Source of the DNA: Streptomyces lavendulae subsp. lavendulae
Lineage (GTDB): Bacteria; Actinomycetota; Actinomycetes; Streptomycetales; Streptomycetaceae
Reading direction: 5' to 3'
Assembly (NCBI RefSeq): GCF_002803845.1
Contig: NZ_CP024985.1
Coordinates: 6,521,501 to 6,585,500 of the forward strand
DNA length: 64,000 nt
This document shows positions 8,510-17,117 of this stretch, piece by piece (position 1 is the stretch's first letter; the number at the start of each line of letters is the position of its first letter). The position numbers and the translations under genes were made by a program. The notes under the pieces were generated by a model, which was not told the DNA's origin, did not search any database, and saw only the letters and a list, made by a program, of their open reading frames with translations.

Positions 8510-9292
8510 TCAGGCGAACGCGATGTTGTACAGACCACCGGCGAGGGCGGCACCGACGAGCGGGCCGACGACCGGGATCCAGGAGTACCCCCAGTCCGAA
8601 CCGCCCTTGTTGGGCAGCGGGAGCAGGGCGTGGACGATGCGCGGACCGAGGTCGCGCACCGGGTTGATGGCGTAGCCGGTCGGACCGCCCAGCGAGAGGC
8701 CGATGCCGACGACCACGAACGAGGTGATCAGGACGCCGATGACACCGAGCCCCTTGCCGTCGCCCTGGAGGCCCTGGGTCAGGATGGCCAGAACCAGAAC
8801 GGCGGTACCGATGATCTCGGTCGCGAGGTTCTGCACGACATTACGGATCTCGGGGCCCGTGGAGAAGATGCCGAGCACCGGACCGGCCGTGTCGTGCGGG
8901 TGCGGGTCCTCGGGACCGAGCTTGGCGTCGCGGATGTGCTCCGGGTCGGCCAGGTGCACACGGAACTGGCCGTAGTACGTGATCCACATCAGGACCGCGC
9001 CGATCATGGCGCCCAGGAGCTGGCCGGCGAGGTAGACCGGGACGTCGCCCCACTCGCCGGTCTTGACGGCGATGCCGACGGTGACCGCCGGGTTGAGGTG
9101 CGCGCCGGAGAGCGGTGCGGAGACGTAGGCGGCGATCAGGACGGCGAAACCCCAGCCGAAGGTGATCGCGAGCCAGCCCGCGTTGCGGGCCTTGGAGCTC
9201 TTGAGCGTGACGGCGGCGCAGACGCCACCACCGAGCAGAGTGAGCAGGGCGGTACCTATGGTCTCGCCGATGAAGATGTCGGAGCTGGACAC
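8510..9292 (-). CDS. glpF: Glycerol facilitator, MIP/aquaglyceroporin family
   Basis: A 260-residue six-helix channel for glycerol diffusion. The first half-helix motif is intact (SGAHLNPAVTVG). The second reads INPVRDLGPRI, with Val instead of the common Ala of NPA but with the Arg-Asp that marks aquaglyceroporins. The GTG start at 9292 is preceded by AAAGGAG. It is first in glpFKD; the upstream 125 bp hold a GylR-like operator. It lies head-to-tail with gylR, which is transcribed in the same direction and ends in its own terminator. Confidence 0.94.
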   Translation of the reverse strand: MSSSDIFIGETIGTALLTLLGGGVCAAVTLKSSKARNAGWLAITFGWGFAVLIAAYVSAPLSGAHLNPAVTVGIAVKTGEWGDVPVYLAGQLLGAMIGAVLMWITYYGQFRVHLADPEHIRDAKLGPEDPHPHDTAGPVLGIFSTGPEIRNVVQNLATEIIGTAVLVLAILTQGLQGDGKGLGVIGVLITSFVVVGIGLSLGGPTGYAINPVRDLGPRIVHALLPLPNKGGSDWGYSWIPVVGPLVGAALAGGLYNIAFA

Positions 9293-9417
9293 CCGCGACT
9301 CCTTTGTCTTACGTCCAGGGGTGGGCGGACACCGGGTCCCTCCGGTGGTCCACGCACTCGGTGAGTGCTGCACCGGTCCTTGGCCTCGCCATAGCCTAAC
9401 GCGTATTGCCGGTAGGT

Positions 9418-9442
9418 GTTCGACAATGCCGACCGATGAACG
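9418..9442 (-). promoter_or_regulatory. Candidate GylR operator upstream of glpF
   Basis: The block GTTCGACAATGCCGAC and its extension to GAACG (GTTC...GAAC ends) is repeated almost exactly upstream of gylR at 10407, sharing the 12-mer GTTCGACAATGC. Its position 125-150 bp before the glpF start fits an operator of the IclR-family regulator encoded next to it. Inference from the repeat; binding not shown. Confidence 0.6.
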
Positions 9443-9558
9443 GCAGTTTTCCGCCTGGGTGAAGAACGCGTCAAGGCCTGGCCAGGTCAAAGAACCGGAT
9501 CGTTACCACTAGGTACGATCAGCCAAATTCAGCCATTGGGTGATCGGTAAAAGACAAA

Positions 9559-9597
9559 ATCCACCCAAACGGCACGCGGTGGCGCCGCTGGGTGGAT
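9559..9597 (-). terminator. Terminator of gylR
   Basis: Arms ATCCACCCA / TGGGTGGAT form a 9-bp stem with a 21-nt loop just after gylR. On the minus strand the stem is followed by TTTGTCTTTT, a T-rich tract unusual in this GC-rich genome and typical of intrinsic termination. A 9-bp tandem repeat GTGGATCAG (9592-9609) overlaps the arm next to gylR. Confidence 0.7.
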
Positions 9598-9616
9598 CAG
9601 GTGGATCAGGTCAAGC

Positions 9617-10384
9617 TCAGAACCGGCCCGCCCCGAGGTCGCGCGAAACCGACCGCGCGCAGTCCCGTACGGAGGCCACGAGCGCCGCCCGCGGCTCCCC
9701 GGACTCCCCGCAGACCCGCTCCACGGCCCCCGCCACCGCGACGGCGCCGACGGGCATCCGCCGCCGGTCGTGGATCGGCGCCGCCACCGAGGCGATGCCC
9801 TCCCAGGTCTCCTCGACGTCCGCGGCCCAGCCCCGGGCCCGCGTCAGGTCCAGGACCTCCTCGAAACCGGCGGCGTCGGTGACCGTACGGGGGGTGAACG
9901 CCTCCCGCTCCGCCTCCACGGCCTCCGTGTGCGCCACGGGGTCGTAGGCCGACAGGACCTTGCCCAGCGCCGTGGAGTGCAGCGGCTGCATCGCCCCCAC
10001 CTCCAGCACTTGACGGCTGTCGTCCGGCCGGAACACGTGGTGCATGATCAGCACCCCGCTCTTGTGCAGCACCCCCACGTACACGCTCTCGCCGCTCGCC
10101 CGGGCCAGGTCGTCCGTCCAGACCAGCGCGCGGGCGCGCAGCTCGTGCACGTCCAGGTAGCTGTTGCCCAGGCGCAGCAGCTCCGCGCCCAGCTGATAGC
10201 GGCCCGAGGCCGGGTCCTGTTCGACGAAACCCTCGGCCTGCAGGGTGCGCAGGATCCCGTGCGCCGTGCCCTTGGCCAGGCCCAGGGAGGACGCCACGTC
10301 CGAGAGGCCCAGCCGGCGTTCCCCGCCCGCCAGGAGTCGCAGCATCGCAGCGGCTCGTTCGAGCGACTGGATGTTCCGTGCCAT
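9617..10384 (-). CDS. gylR: IclR-family regulator of the glycerol operon (GylR)
   Basis: A 255-residue IclR-type regulator: an N-terminal winged helix-turn-helix (about residues 5-65, with LGLSDVASSLGLAKGTAHGIL) and a C-terminal ligand-binding domain (about 80-250). It lies directly upstream of glpFKD in the same orientation, the known arrangement of gylR in Streptomyces, where it represses glycerol catabolism. The ATG at 10384 has an AGGAGG site. Copies of one operator-like sequence occur before gylR and before glpF, which suggests autoregulation plus control of the operon. Confidence 0.92.
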   Translation of the reverse strand: MARNIQSLERAAAMLRLLAGGERRLGLSDVASSLGLAKGTAHGILRTLQAEGFVEQDPASGRYQLGAELLRLGNSYLDVHELRARALVWTDDLARASGESVYVGVLHKSGVLIMHHVFRPDDSRQVLEVGAMQPLHSTALGKVLSAYDPVAHTEAVEAEREAFTPRTVTDAAGFEEVLDLTRARGWAADVEETWEGIASVAAPIHDRRRMPVGAVAVAGAVERVCGESGEPRAALVASVRDCARSVSRDLGAGRF

Positions 10385-10406
10385 CGCGCAGCCTCCTGCT
10401 GACGTA

Positions 10407-10442
10407 GTTCGACAATGCTGAACACTATCGGTCGATGCCGAC
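10407..10442 (-). promoter_or_regulatory. Candidate GylR operator upstream of gylR
   Basis: Contains GTTCGACAATGCTGAAC, a 17-bp imperfect palindrome with GTTC/GAAC ends, then ATCGGTCGATGCCGAC, which resembles the reverse complement of the glpF-side site. It lies 23 bp upstream of the gylR ATG. Confidence 0.6.
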
Positions 10443-10575
10443 CTTGTGCATGGTCGGGCGGTTTCCGGTGCGCCGCGCGCCGCACCGTCCCCCGTCCGGG
10501 CCCCGCGCACAGAATGCAGTCCGCCACGTGGGACGACCGCACCGGGTCCGGTGCGGCGCGGTTACCCTGACGGCG

Positions 10576-10601
10576 TGCACCCTTGACACAGAGGGGGTGC
10601 A
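10576..10601 (+). promoter_or_regulatory. Small dyad in the metH leader
   Basis: TGCACCC and GGGTGCA arms (7 bp) flank a 12-nt loop containing TTGACA, about 35 nt before the metH ATG. It could be a leader hairpin or an operator. I see no cobalamin- or S-adenosylhomocysteine-riboswitch core that I can support in the 250 bp between gylR and metH. Confidence 0.35.
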
Positions 10602-10636
10602 AAGCCGACAGCCGTCGCATCCCAGGGAGCTCAACC

Positions 10637-13600
10637 ATGGCCTCGTTGCCGAACCCGCCCGCTGACACCCAGACCCGGGCCGATGCCCTCCGGGAGGCGC
10701 TCGCGACCCGTGTGGTCGTCGCCGACGGAGCCATGGGAACGATGCTCCAGGCGCAGGACCCCACGATGGAGGACTTCCAGCAGCTCGAAGGCTGCAACGA
10801 GGTCCTGAACGTGACGCGCCCCGACATCGTGCGCTCCGTCCACGAGGCGTACTACTCGGTGGGTGTGGACTGCGTCGAGACGAACACCTTCGGTGCGAAC
10901 TTCGCGGCGCTCGCCGAGTACGACATTCCCGAGCGGAACTTCGAGCTGTCGGAGGCCGGTGCGCGGATCGCGCGTGAGGTGGCGGACGAGTTCACCGCTT
11001 CGACGGGTCAGCAGCGGTGGGTGCTGGGTTCCATCGGCCCGGGCACCAAGCTTCCCACCCTGGGCCACATCACTTACGCGCAGATCCGTGACGCCTATCA
11101 GATCAATGCGGAGGGTCTGATCTCCGGCGGGGCGGATGCCCTGCTGGTGGAGACCACGCAGGACCTGCTGCAGACGAAGTCCTCGATCATCGGTGCCCGG
11201 CGCGCGATGGAGGCCCTCGGGGTCAGCGTTCCGCTGATCTGCTCCGTCACCGTCGAGACCACCGGCACGATGCTCCTGGGTTCGGAGATCGGCGCGGCGC
11301 TGACGGCGTTGGAGCCGCTGGGGATCGACATGATCGGTCTGAACTGCGCGACCGGCCCCGCGGAGATGAGTGAGCACCTGCGCTACCTGGCGCGCAACGC
11401 CCGTATCCCGCTGTCCTGCATGCCGAACGCGGGTCTGCCGGTGCTGACGAAGCAGGGTGCGCACTATCCGCTGTCGGCTCCTGAGCTGGCGGATGCGCAG
11501 GAGACGTTCGTGCGTGAGTACGGTCTGTCTCTGGTCGGCGGCTGCTGTGGCACCACTCCGGAGCATCTGCGGCAGGTGGTGGAGCGGGTGCGTGGCACGG
11601 CCGTCACCGCGCGCAGCCCGCAGCCCGAGCCGGGTGCCGCTTCGCTGTATCAGACGGTGCCGTTCCGGCAGGACACCTCGTACATGGCGATCGGTGAGCG
11701 GACGAACGCGAACGGGTCGAAGAAGTTCCGTGAGGCGATGCTGGAGGCGCGCTGGGACGACTGTGTGGAGATGGCCCGGGACCAGATCCGTGAGGGCGCG
11801 CACATGCTCGATCTGTGTGTGGACTACGTCGGGCGTGACGGTGTCGCGGACATGCAGGAACTCGCCGGGCGTTTCGCGACCGCCTCGACGCTGCCGATCG
11901 TGCTGGACTCCACCGAGGTTCCGGTGATCCAGGCCGGTCTGGAGAAGCTGGGCGGGCGTGCGGTCATCAACTCGGTCAACTACGAGGACGGTGACGGGCC
12001 CGAGTCCCGCTTCGCGAAGGTCACGCAGCTGGCGCGGGAGCACGGTGCCGCGCTGATCGCGCTGACGATCGACGAGGAGGGCCAGGCCCGCACGGTCGGG
12101 CACAAGGTCGCCATCGCCGAGCGTCTCATCGCCGACCTGACGGGGAACTGGGGGATCCGCGAGTCGGACATCCTCATCGACACGCTCACGTTCACGATCT
12201 GCACGGGGCAGGAGGAGTCCCGTAAGGACGGCATCGCGACGATCGAGTCGATCCGTGAGCTCAAGCGCCGCCACCCCGACGTGCAGACCACCCTCGGTCT
12301 GTCGAACATCTCCTTCGGCCTGAACCCGGCCGCGCGTGTCCTGCTGAACTCCGTGTTCCTCGACGAGTGTGTGAAGGCGGGTCTGGATTCGGCGATCGTG
12401 CACGCGTCGAAGATCCTGCCGATCGCCCGGTTCGACGAGGAGCAGGTCACCACCGCCCTGGATCTGATCTACGACCGCCGTGAGGGTGACTACGACCCGC
12501 TGCAGAAGCTGATGGCCCTCTTCGAGGGCGTCAACACCAAGTCCCTGAAGGCCGGCCGCGCCGAGGAACTCCTCGCCCTGCCGCTGGATGAACGCCTCCA
12601 GCGCCGCATCATCGACGGCGAGAAGAACGGTCTGGAGGCCGACCTCGACGAAGCCCTGCGGACACGCCCGGCCCTGGACATCGTCAACGACACGCTCCTG
12701 GAAGGCATGAAGGTCGTCGGTGAGCTGTTCGGCTCCGGCCAGATGCAGCTGCCCTTCGTCCTGCAGTCGGCGGAGGTGATGAAGACGGCCGTCGCCTACC
12801 TCGAACCGCACATGGAGAAGACGGACGACGAGGGCAAGGGCACGATCGTGCTGGCCACCGTCCGCGGGGACGTCCACGACATCGGGAAGAACCTCGTCGA
12901 CATCATCCTGACGAACAACGGCTACAACGTCGTCAACATCGGGATCAAGCAGCCGGTCTCCGCGATCCTGGAGGCCGCGCAGGAACACAAGGCCGACGTG
13001 ATCGGCATGTCGGGTCTCCTGGTCAAGTCCACCGTGATCATGAAGGAGAACCTGGAGGAGCTCAACCAGCGCAAGCTGGCCGCGGACTACCCCGTCATCC
13101 TCGGCGGCGCCGCCCTCACCCGCGCCTACGTCGAACAGGACCTCCACGAGATCTACGAAGGCGAAGTCCGCTACGCACGCGACGCCTTCGAAGGCCTCCG
13201 CCTCATGGACGCCCTCATCGCCGTCAAGCGAGGCGTCCCCGGTGCCGCCCTCCCCGAGCTCAAGCAGCGCCGCGTCGCCAAGCGGACCAGCCCCGCCCTC
13301 CAGGAGGAGGAGCCGCAGGAGCCGGGCGGCCGCTCCGACGTGGCCGTCGACAATCCCGTCCCCACGCCGCCCTTCTGGGGCACCCGCGTGGTCAAGGGCA
13401 TCCCGCTCAAGGACTACGCCTCCTGGCTGGACGAGGGCGCCCTGTTCAAGGGCCAGTGGGGTCTGAAGCAGGCCCGCGCGGGCGGTGCCACGTACGAGGA
13501 GCTCGTCGAGAGCGAGGGCCGTCCACGCCTGCGCGGCCTCCTGGAGAAGCTGCACACCGAGAACCTGCTCGAAGCGGCGGTCGTCTACGGCTACTTCCCC

Positions 13601-14149
13601 TGCGTCTCCAAGGGCGACGACCTGATCATCCTCGACGAGCAGGGCAACGAGCGGACCCGCTTCACCTTCCCTCGCCAGCGCCGCGGCCGGCGCCTGTGCC
13701 TCGCGGACTTCTTCCGCCCCGAGGAGTCCGGCGAGACCGACGTGGTCGGCCTCCAGGTGGTCACCGTGGGTTCGAAGATCGGCGAGGCCACCGCCAAGCT
13801 GTTCGAGTCCGACTCCTACCGCGAGTACCTGGAGCTGCACGGCCTGTCCGTCCAGCTCGCCGAGGCCATGGCCGAGTACTGGCACGCCCGCGTCCGCGCC
13901 GAGCTCGGCTTCGGCGGCGAGGACCCGGCCGCCGTGGAGGACATGTTCGACCTCAAGTACCGGGGAGCCCGCTTCTCCCTCGGCTACGGCGCCTGCCCCG
14001 ACCTGGAGGACCGGGCGAAGATCGCCGACCTCCTCCAGCCGGAGCGGATCGGCGTCCACCTCTCGGAGGAGTTCCAGCTCCACCCCGAGCAGTCCACCGA
14101 CGCCATCGTGATTCACCACCCCGAAGCGAAGTATTTCAACGCACGCTGA
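10637..14149 (+). CDS. metH: Cobalamin-dependent methionine synthase
   Basis: A 1170-residue four-module enzyme transferring a methyl group from 5-methyltetrahydrofolate through cobalamin to homocysteine. The homocysteine domain (about 1-320) has VVADGAMGTMLQ near the start and the zinc-binding GGCCGTTPEH. The pterin domain follows (about 350-620), then the cobalamin cap and Rossmann domain (about 650-870) with DVHDIGKN, where His747 is the expected lower cobalt ligand. The SAM-binding activation domain (about 910-1170) carries RGARFSLGYGACPDL. The ATG at 10637 has an AGGGAG site. Both halves and the activation domain are intact, so it should be a functional B12-requiring enzyme. Confidence 0.97.
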   Translation: MASLPNPPADTQTRADALREALATRVVVADGAMGTMLQAQDPTMEDFQQLEGCNEVLNVTRPDIVRSVHEAYYSVGVDCVETNTFGANFAALAEYDIPERNFELSEAGARIAREVADEFTASTGQQRWVLGSIGPGTKLPTLGHITYAQIRDAYQINAEGLISGGADALLVETTQDLLQTKSSIIGARRAMEALGVSVPLICSVTVETTGTMLLGSEIGAALTALEPLGIDMIGLNCATGPAEMSEHLRYLARNARIPLSCMPNAGLPVLTKQGAHYPLSAPELADAQETFVREYGLSLVGGCCGTTPEHLRQVVERVRGTAVTARSPQPEPGAASLYQTVPFRQDTSYMAIGERTNANGSKKFREAMLEARWDDCVEMARDQIREGAHMLDLCVDYVGRDGVADMQELAGRFATASTLPIVLDSTEVPVIQAGLEKLGGRAVINSVNYEDGDGPESRFAKVTQLAREHGAALIALTIDEEGQARTVGHKVAIAERLIADLTGNWGIRESDILIDTLTFTICTGQEESRKDGIATIESIRELKRRHPDVQTTLGLSNISFGLNPAARVLLNSVFLDECVKAGLDSAIVHASKILPIARFDEEQVTTALDLIYDRREGDYDPLQKLMALFEGVNTKSLKAGRAEELLALPLDERLQRRIIDGEKNGLEADLDEALRTRPALDIVNDTLLEGMKVVGELFGSGQMQLPFVLQSAEVMKTAVAYLEPHMEKTDDEGKGTIVLATVRGDVHDIGKNLVDIILTNNGYNVVNIGIKQPVSAILEAAQEHKADVIGMSGLLVKSTVIMKENLEELNQRKLAADYPVILGGAALTRAYVEQDLHEIYEGEVRYARDAFEGLRLMDALIAVKRGVPGAALPELKQRRVAKRTSPALQEEEPQEPGGRSDVAVDNPVPTPPFWGTRVVKGIPLKDYASWLDEGALFKGQWGLKQARAGGATYEELVESEGRPRLRGLLEKLHTENLLEAAVVYGYFPCVSKGDDLIILDEQGNERTRFTFPRQRRGRRLCLADFFRPEESGETDVVGLQVVTVGSKIGEATAKLFESDSYREYLELHGLSVQLAEAMAEYWHARVRAELGFGGEDPAAVEDMFDLKYRGARFSLGYGACPDLEDRAKIADLLQPERIGVHLSEEFQLHPEQSTDAIVIHHPEAKYFNAR

Positions 14150-14181
14150 GACGGACCGGCGTACACTGGTCGGTCCCATAC

Positions 14182-14233
14182 AGGCCGGTCACCTGGTACC
14201 GAGGGGTTGCCCCCACGGCGAGGTGACCGGCCT
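14182..14233 (+). promoter_or_regulatory. Strong hairpin in the metH/HAD intergenic leader
   Basis: A perfect 13-bp stem AGGCCGGTCACCT / AGGTGACCGGCCT has a 26-nt loop that itself contains a GGGG-TTG-CCCC mini-hairpin. A TACACT -10-like box at 14162 lies upstream, so the hairpin may sit in the 5' leader of the HAD gene (start 14260). It could equally be the metH terminator, though no T-tract follows. Confidence 0.55.
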
Positions 14234-14259
14234 TGTCGTCCCCTACGAGAGGCGTACGC

Positions 14260-14961
14260 ATGACCAGCACCGTTCCCGCTCCCGTCGCCCGCACGGCGGA
14301 CGGGCACGCCCTGCAGGCGGTGCTCCTCGACATGGACGGCACCCTCGTGGACACCGAGGGCTTCTGGTGGGAGATCGAGGCCGACATCTTCCGGGAACTC
14401 GGCCACCGGCTCGACGACTCCTGGCGCGACATCGTGGTCGGCGGCCCCATGAGCCGCAGCGCGGCCTTCCTCATCGAGGCCACCGGGGCCGCCATCGGCC
14501 TCGCCGAGCTGAGCGTGCTGCTCAACGAGCGCTTCGAGGCCCGCATCGCCGACCAGGTCCCGCTGATGCCCGGTGCCGAACGGCTGCTGAGCGAACTGGC
14601 CCGGCACAACGTGCCCACCGCCCTGGTCTCCGCCTCCCACCGCCGGGTCATCGACCAGGTGCTGCTCACCCTCGGCCGCGACCGGTTCACCATGACCGTC
14701 GCCGGGGACGAGGTCCCGCGCACCAAGCCGCACCCCGACCCGTACCTGCTGGCCGCCAGCACCCTGGGCGCGCACCCCTCGCGGTGCGCGGTCATCGAGG
14801 ACACCGCCACCGGGGTCGCGGCCGCCGAGGCCGCCGGCTGCCGGGTCGTGGCCGTGCCCTCCGTCGGCCGGATCGAGCCGGCCCCGGGCCGCACCGTCGT
14901 GGCCTCGCTCGAAGACGTGGACCTGCCGTTCCTGCGGTCCCTCATCACTCCGCTGAACTAA
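14260..14961 (+). CDS. HAD-superfamily phosphatase / phosphomutase-like (subfamily IA)
   Basis: A 233-residue haloacid-dehalogenase hydrolase. Motif I LLDMDGTLVDTEG has nucleophile Asp24 and acid/base Asp26; motif II is LVSASHRR; the KPHPDPYL and VIEDTATGVAAAEAAGC motifs complete the site. The helical cap between motifs I and II marks a beta-phosphoglucomutase/phosphoglycolate-phosphatase-like member. The natural substrate cannot be told from sequence. The ATG at 14260 follows a GAGAGG site; an in-frame ATG at 14233 falls inside the preceding hairpin. It follows metH by 110 bp and may be partly co-transcribed. Confidence 0.88.
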   Translation: MTSTVPAPVARTADGHALQAVLLDMDGTLVDTEGFWWEIEADIFRELGHRLDDSWRDIVVGGPMSRSAAFLIEATGAAIGLAELSVLLNERFEARIADQVPLMPGAERLLSELARHNVPTALVSASHRRVIDQVLLTLGRDRFTMTVAGDEVPRTKPHPDPYLLAASTLGAHPSRCAVIEDTATGVAAAEAAGCRVVAVPSVGRIEPAPGRTVVASLEDVDLPFLRSLITPLN

Positions 14962-14988
14962 CCGCGCACGCTCCGTACCGAACGGAAC

Positions 14989-15035
14989 GGGGGTGGGGCC
15001 AAGGTCCCACGAGAGGATCTTCCGCCCCCACCCCC
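14989..15035 (+). terminator. Possible terminator after the HAD gene
   Basis: Complementary arms GGGGGTGGGG / CCCCACCCCC are separated by 27 nt. The loop is long, so this is a weak call. The gap 14962-15441 otherwise holds the dyad at 15074 and a possible promoter TTGACC (15408) - 17 nt - GTACTT just before the next gene. Confidence 0.4.
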
Positions 15036-15073
15036 GGAGGCCGAAATTCCATCCTGCCCGGGAGCGTTGCAGC

Positions 15074-15091
15074 GGGTGACCTTGGTCACCC
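15074..15091. promoter_or_regulatory. Perfect 8-bp-arm palindrome, operator-like
   Basis: GGGTGACCTTGGTCACCC is symmetrical except for its central two bases, too tight a loop for a terminator and shaped like a dimeric repressor site. It lies 350 bp before the first binding-protein gene. The cognate regulator is unknown. Confidence 0.4.
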
Positions 15092-15441
15092 GGGGAGCCC
15101 CGGAGGGGCCCGCCGGAGTGCCCCGAGCCCTTCCCATGTGTCCGGATTGATCATCTCCTGACCCCATCTGCGAAGACTCCGGCATAAGCGGTCAGTCCGC
15201 TCCCATCACGGTGCGATTACGCCCCAACTCCTGCCGGTTCCAGCCATCCCGTCCCGGGCCACTAATGTCGATGCGGGCACTCCGCACGCACCTCTGCCGC
15301 ACCGGCCGCACACCCCTGCGCCGGTACCGCGTGGACCGATCGTCAAACACCGGCCCGATCGTTCCGCCCTCACCGGGCGACCGCCGCGAAGTGCCCTCTA
15401 CGCCGCTTTGACCAAGTGCCGGGTGAGGGAGTACTTCCAGC

Positions 15442-17046
15442 ATGAACCGCAAGACCATGGTGCTGACGGCCGCGATCGGCCTGCTCACCCCCGCGCTGTC
15501 CGCATGCGGCAGCGCGAGCGGCGGAGGAGCAGCGTCCGGAGCGATCGTCGTCGGGACCACCGACCGGTTCGAAGCCGCCGACTACGCCCCCGCCCCCTTC
15601 GACCCCGCCTACGCCTACGACGCCGGTGCCTGGAACGTCCTGCGCCAGACCGTCCAGACGCTGATGCACACCCCGCGGGGCGGCGGCCAGCCCGTCCCCG
15701 AAGCCGCGTCCGACTGCCGCTTCACCGACACGGGCAACGAGAGCTACCGCTGCGTCCTGCGGCCCGACCTGAAGTTCGCGAACGGCGACCCGCTCACCGC
15801 CAAGGACGTCAAGTTCTCCATCGACCGCGTCCTGGCGATCAAGGCGGAGAACGGCCCCTCCTCCCTCCTCTCCACCCTGGACACCGTCGAGGTCAAGGGC
15901 GCCGACACGGTCGTCTTCCACCTGAAGACCGCCGACGCGACCTTCCCGTACAAGCTCTCCACCCCCGCCGCCGGCATCGTCAGCGAGAAGAACTACGACG
16001 CCAAGAAGCTGCGCCCCGGCTTCGCCGTCGACGGCTCCGGCCCGTACACGATGAAGGCCGAGGTCAAGGACGACCACCTCGTCCGCGCCGTCTTCACCAA
16101 GAACCCGCACTACAAGGGCGACATCAAGCTGCAGAACGACAAGGTCGAGCTGCGCACCTTCGCGGACTCCGCGTCCATGGGCAAGGCCCTCACCGACGGC
16201 TCCGTCCACATGGTCTCCCGCACCCTGGCGCCCGCCCAGATCGCCGACTTCTCCGCCAAGCCGCCCAAGGGCGTCAAGCTCGTCCCCATGCCCGGCCTGG
16301 AGATCCGCTACCTCGGCTTCAACACCGACGCCCCGGTCGTCAAGGACAAGGCCGTACGCCAGGCCCTCGCCGCCGCCGTCGACCGCAACAACGTCATCTC
16401 CAAGGTCTACGGCAAGTCCGCGCAGCCCCTGTACTCGCTGGTCCCCACCACCGTCACCGGCCACGTCAACTCGTTCTTCAACAAGTACGGCGAGGCCAAC
16501 ACCGCCAAGGCCGCGAGCCTGCTCAAGGACGCCGGGATCAAGACCCCCGTCAAGCTCACCCTGAACTACACCAAGGACCACTACGGCGACGGCACCGCCG
16601 CCGAGTTCGAGGCCCTCAAGACCCAGCTGAACTCCACCCAGCTGTTCGACATCACCGTCCAGGGCAACGACTGGTCCGACTTCCGGCCCGCGCAGAAGAA
16701 GGGCGACTACGCCGCCTACGGGCTCGGCTGGTTCCCCGACTACCCGGACGCCGACAACTTCCTCGCCCCCTTCCTGGAGGCCGACAACTTCCTGGGCACG
16801 CCGTACGCCAACACCACGGTGCGCACCAGGCTCATCCCCGACTCCCGGCGCGCGGCCGACCGCAACACCGCCGCACCCGCGATCGCGGACATGCAGGACA
16901 TCGTCGCCGAGGACGTACCCGTCCTGCCCCTGTGGCAGGGCAAGCAGTACGTCGCCGCACGCGACGGGATCACCGGGGTGGAGTGGTCGGTCAACGCCAT
17001 CTCCGACCTCCAGCTGTGGGAACTCGGCCGGGGTGTCAGCGGCTGA
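15442..17046 (+). CDS. ABC transporter substrate-binding lipoprotein, peptide family 5 (copy 1)
   Basis: A 534-residue extracellular solute-binding protein of the oligopeptide/dipeptide class (SBP_bac_5). The signal peptide ends in the lipobox LSAC (Cys about residue 22), so it is lipid-anchored outside the membrane. Family features include NGDPLTAKDVKFSIDRVL, DATFPYKLS and FPDYPDADNFLAPFLEA. A close paralogue follows 71 bp downstream on the same strand, and no permease or ATPase genes are adjacent, so this is an orphan binding protein or one serving a distant transporter. A TTGACC/GTACTT promoter-like pair lies just upstream. Confidence 0.9.
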   Translation: MNRKTMVLTAAIGLLTPALSACGSASGGGAASGAIVVGTTDRFEAADYAPAPFDPAYAYDAGAWNVLRQTVQTLMHTPRGGGQPVPEAASDCRFTDTGNESYRCVLRPDLKFANGDPLTAKDVKFSIDRVLAIKAENGPSSLLSTLDTVEVKGADTVVFHLKTADATFPYKLSTPAAGIVSEKNYDAKKLRPGFAVDGSGPYTMKAEVKDDHLVRAVFTKNPHYKGDIKLQNDKVELRTFADSASMGKALTDGSVHMVSRTLAPAQIADFSAKPPKGVKLVPMPGLEIRYLGFNTDAPVVKDKAVRQALAAAVDRNNVISKVYGKSAQPLYSLVPTTVTGHVNSFFNKYGEANTAKAASLLKDAGIKTPVKLTLNYTKDHYGDGTAAEFEALKTQLNSTQLFDITVQGNDWSDFRPAQKKGDYAAYGLGWFPDYPDADNFLAPFLEADNFLGTPYANTTVRTRLIPDSRRAADRNTAAPAIADMQDIVAEDVPVLPLWQGKQYVAARDGITGVEWSVNAISDLQLWELGRGVSG

Positions 17047-17117
17047 GACCGGCAGGAACCGGCGGCGGACGTCGCAGGCCGGCGCAACGACCAGACAAGA
17101 CTGTGAAGGACATTCGC

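Noticed and set aside
10385..10636. Riboswitch (cobalamin or SAH type) upstream of metH
   Set aside because: No conserved riboswitch core could be matched by eye; only a 7-bp dyad is present.
10631..14179. 1182-codon open frame antisense to metH
   Set aside because: A shadow of metH caused by high GC third positions; no ribosome site, no recognisable domain, and metH is complete on the other strand.
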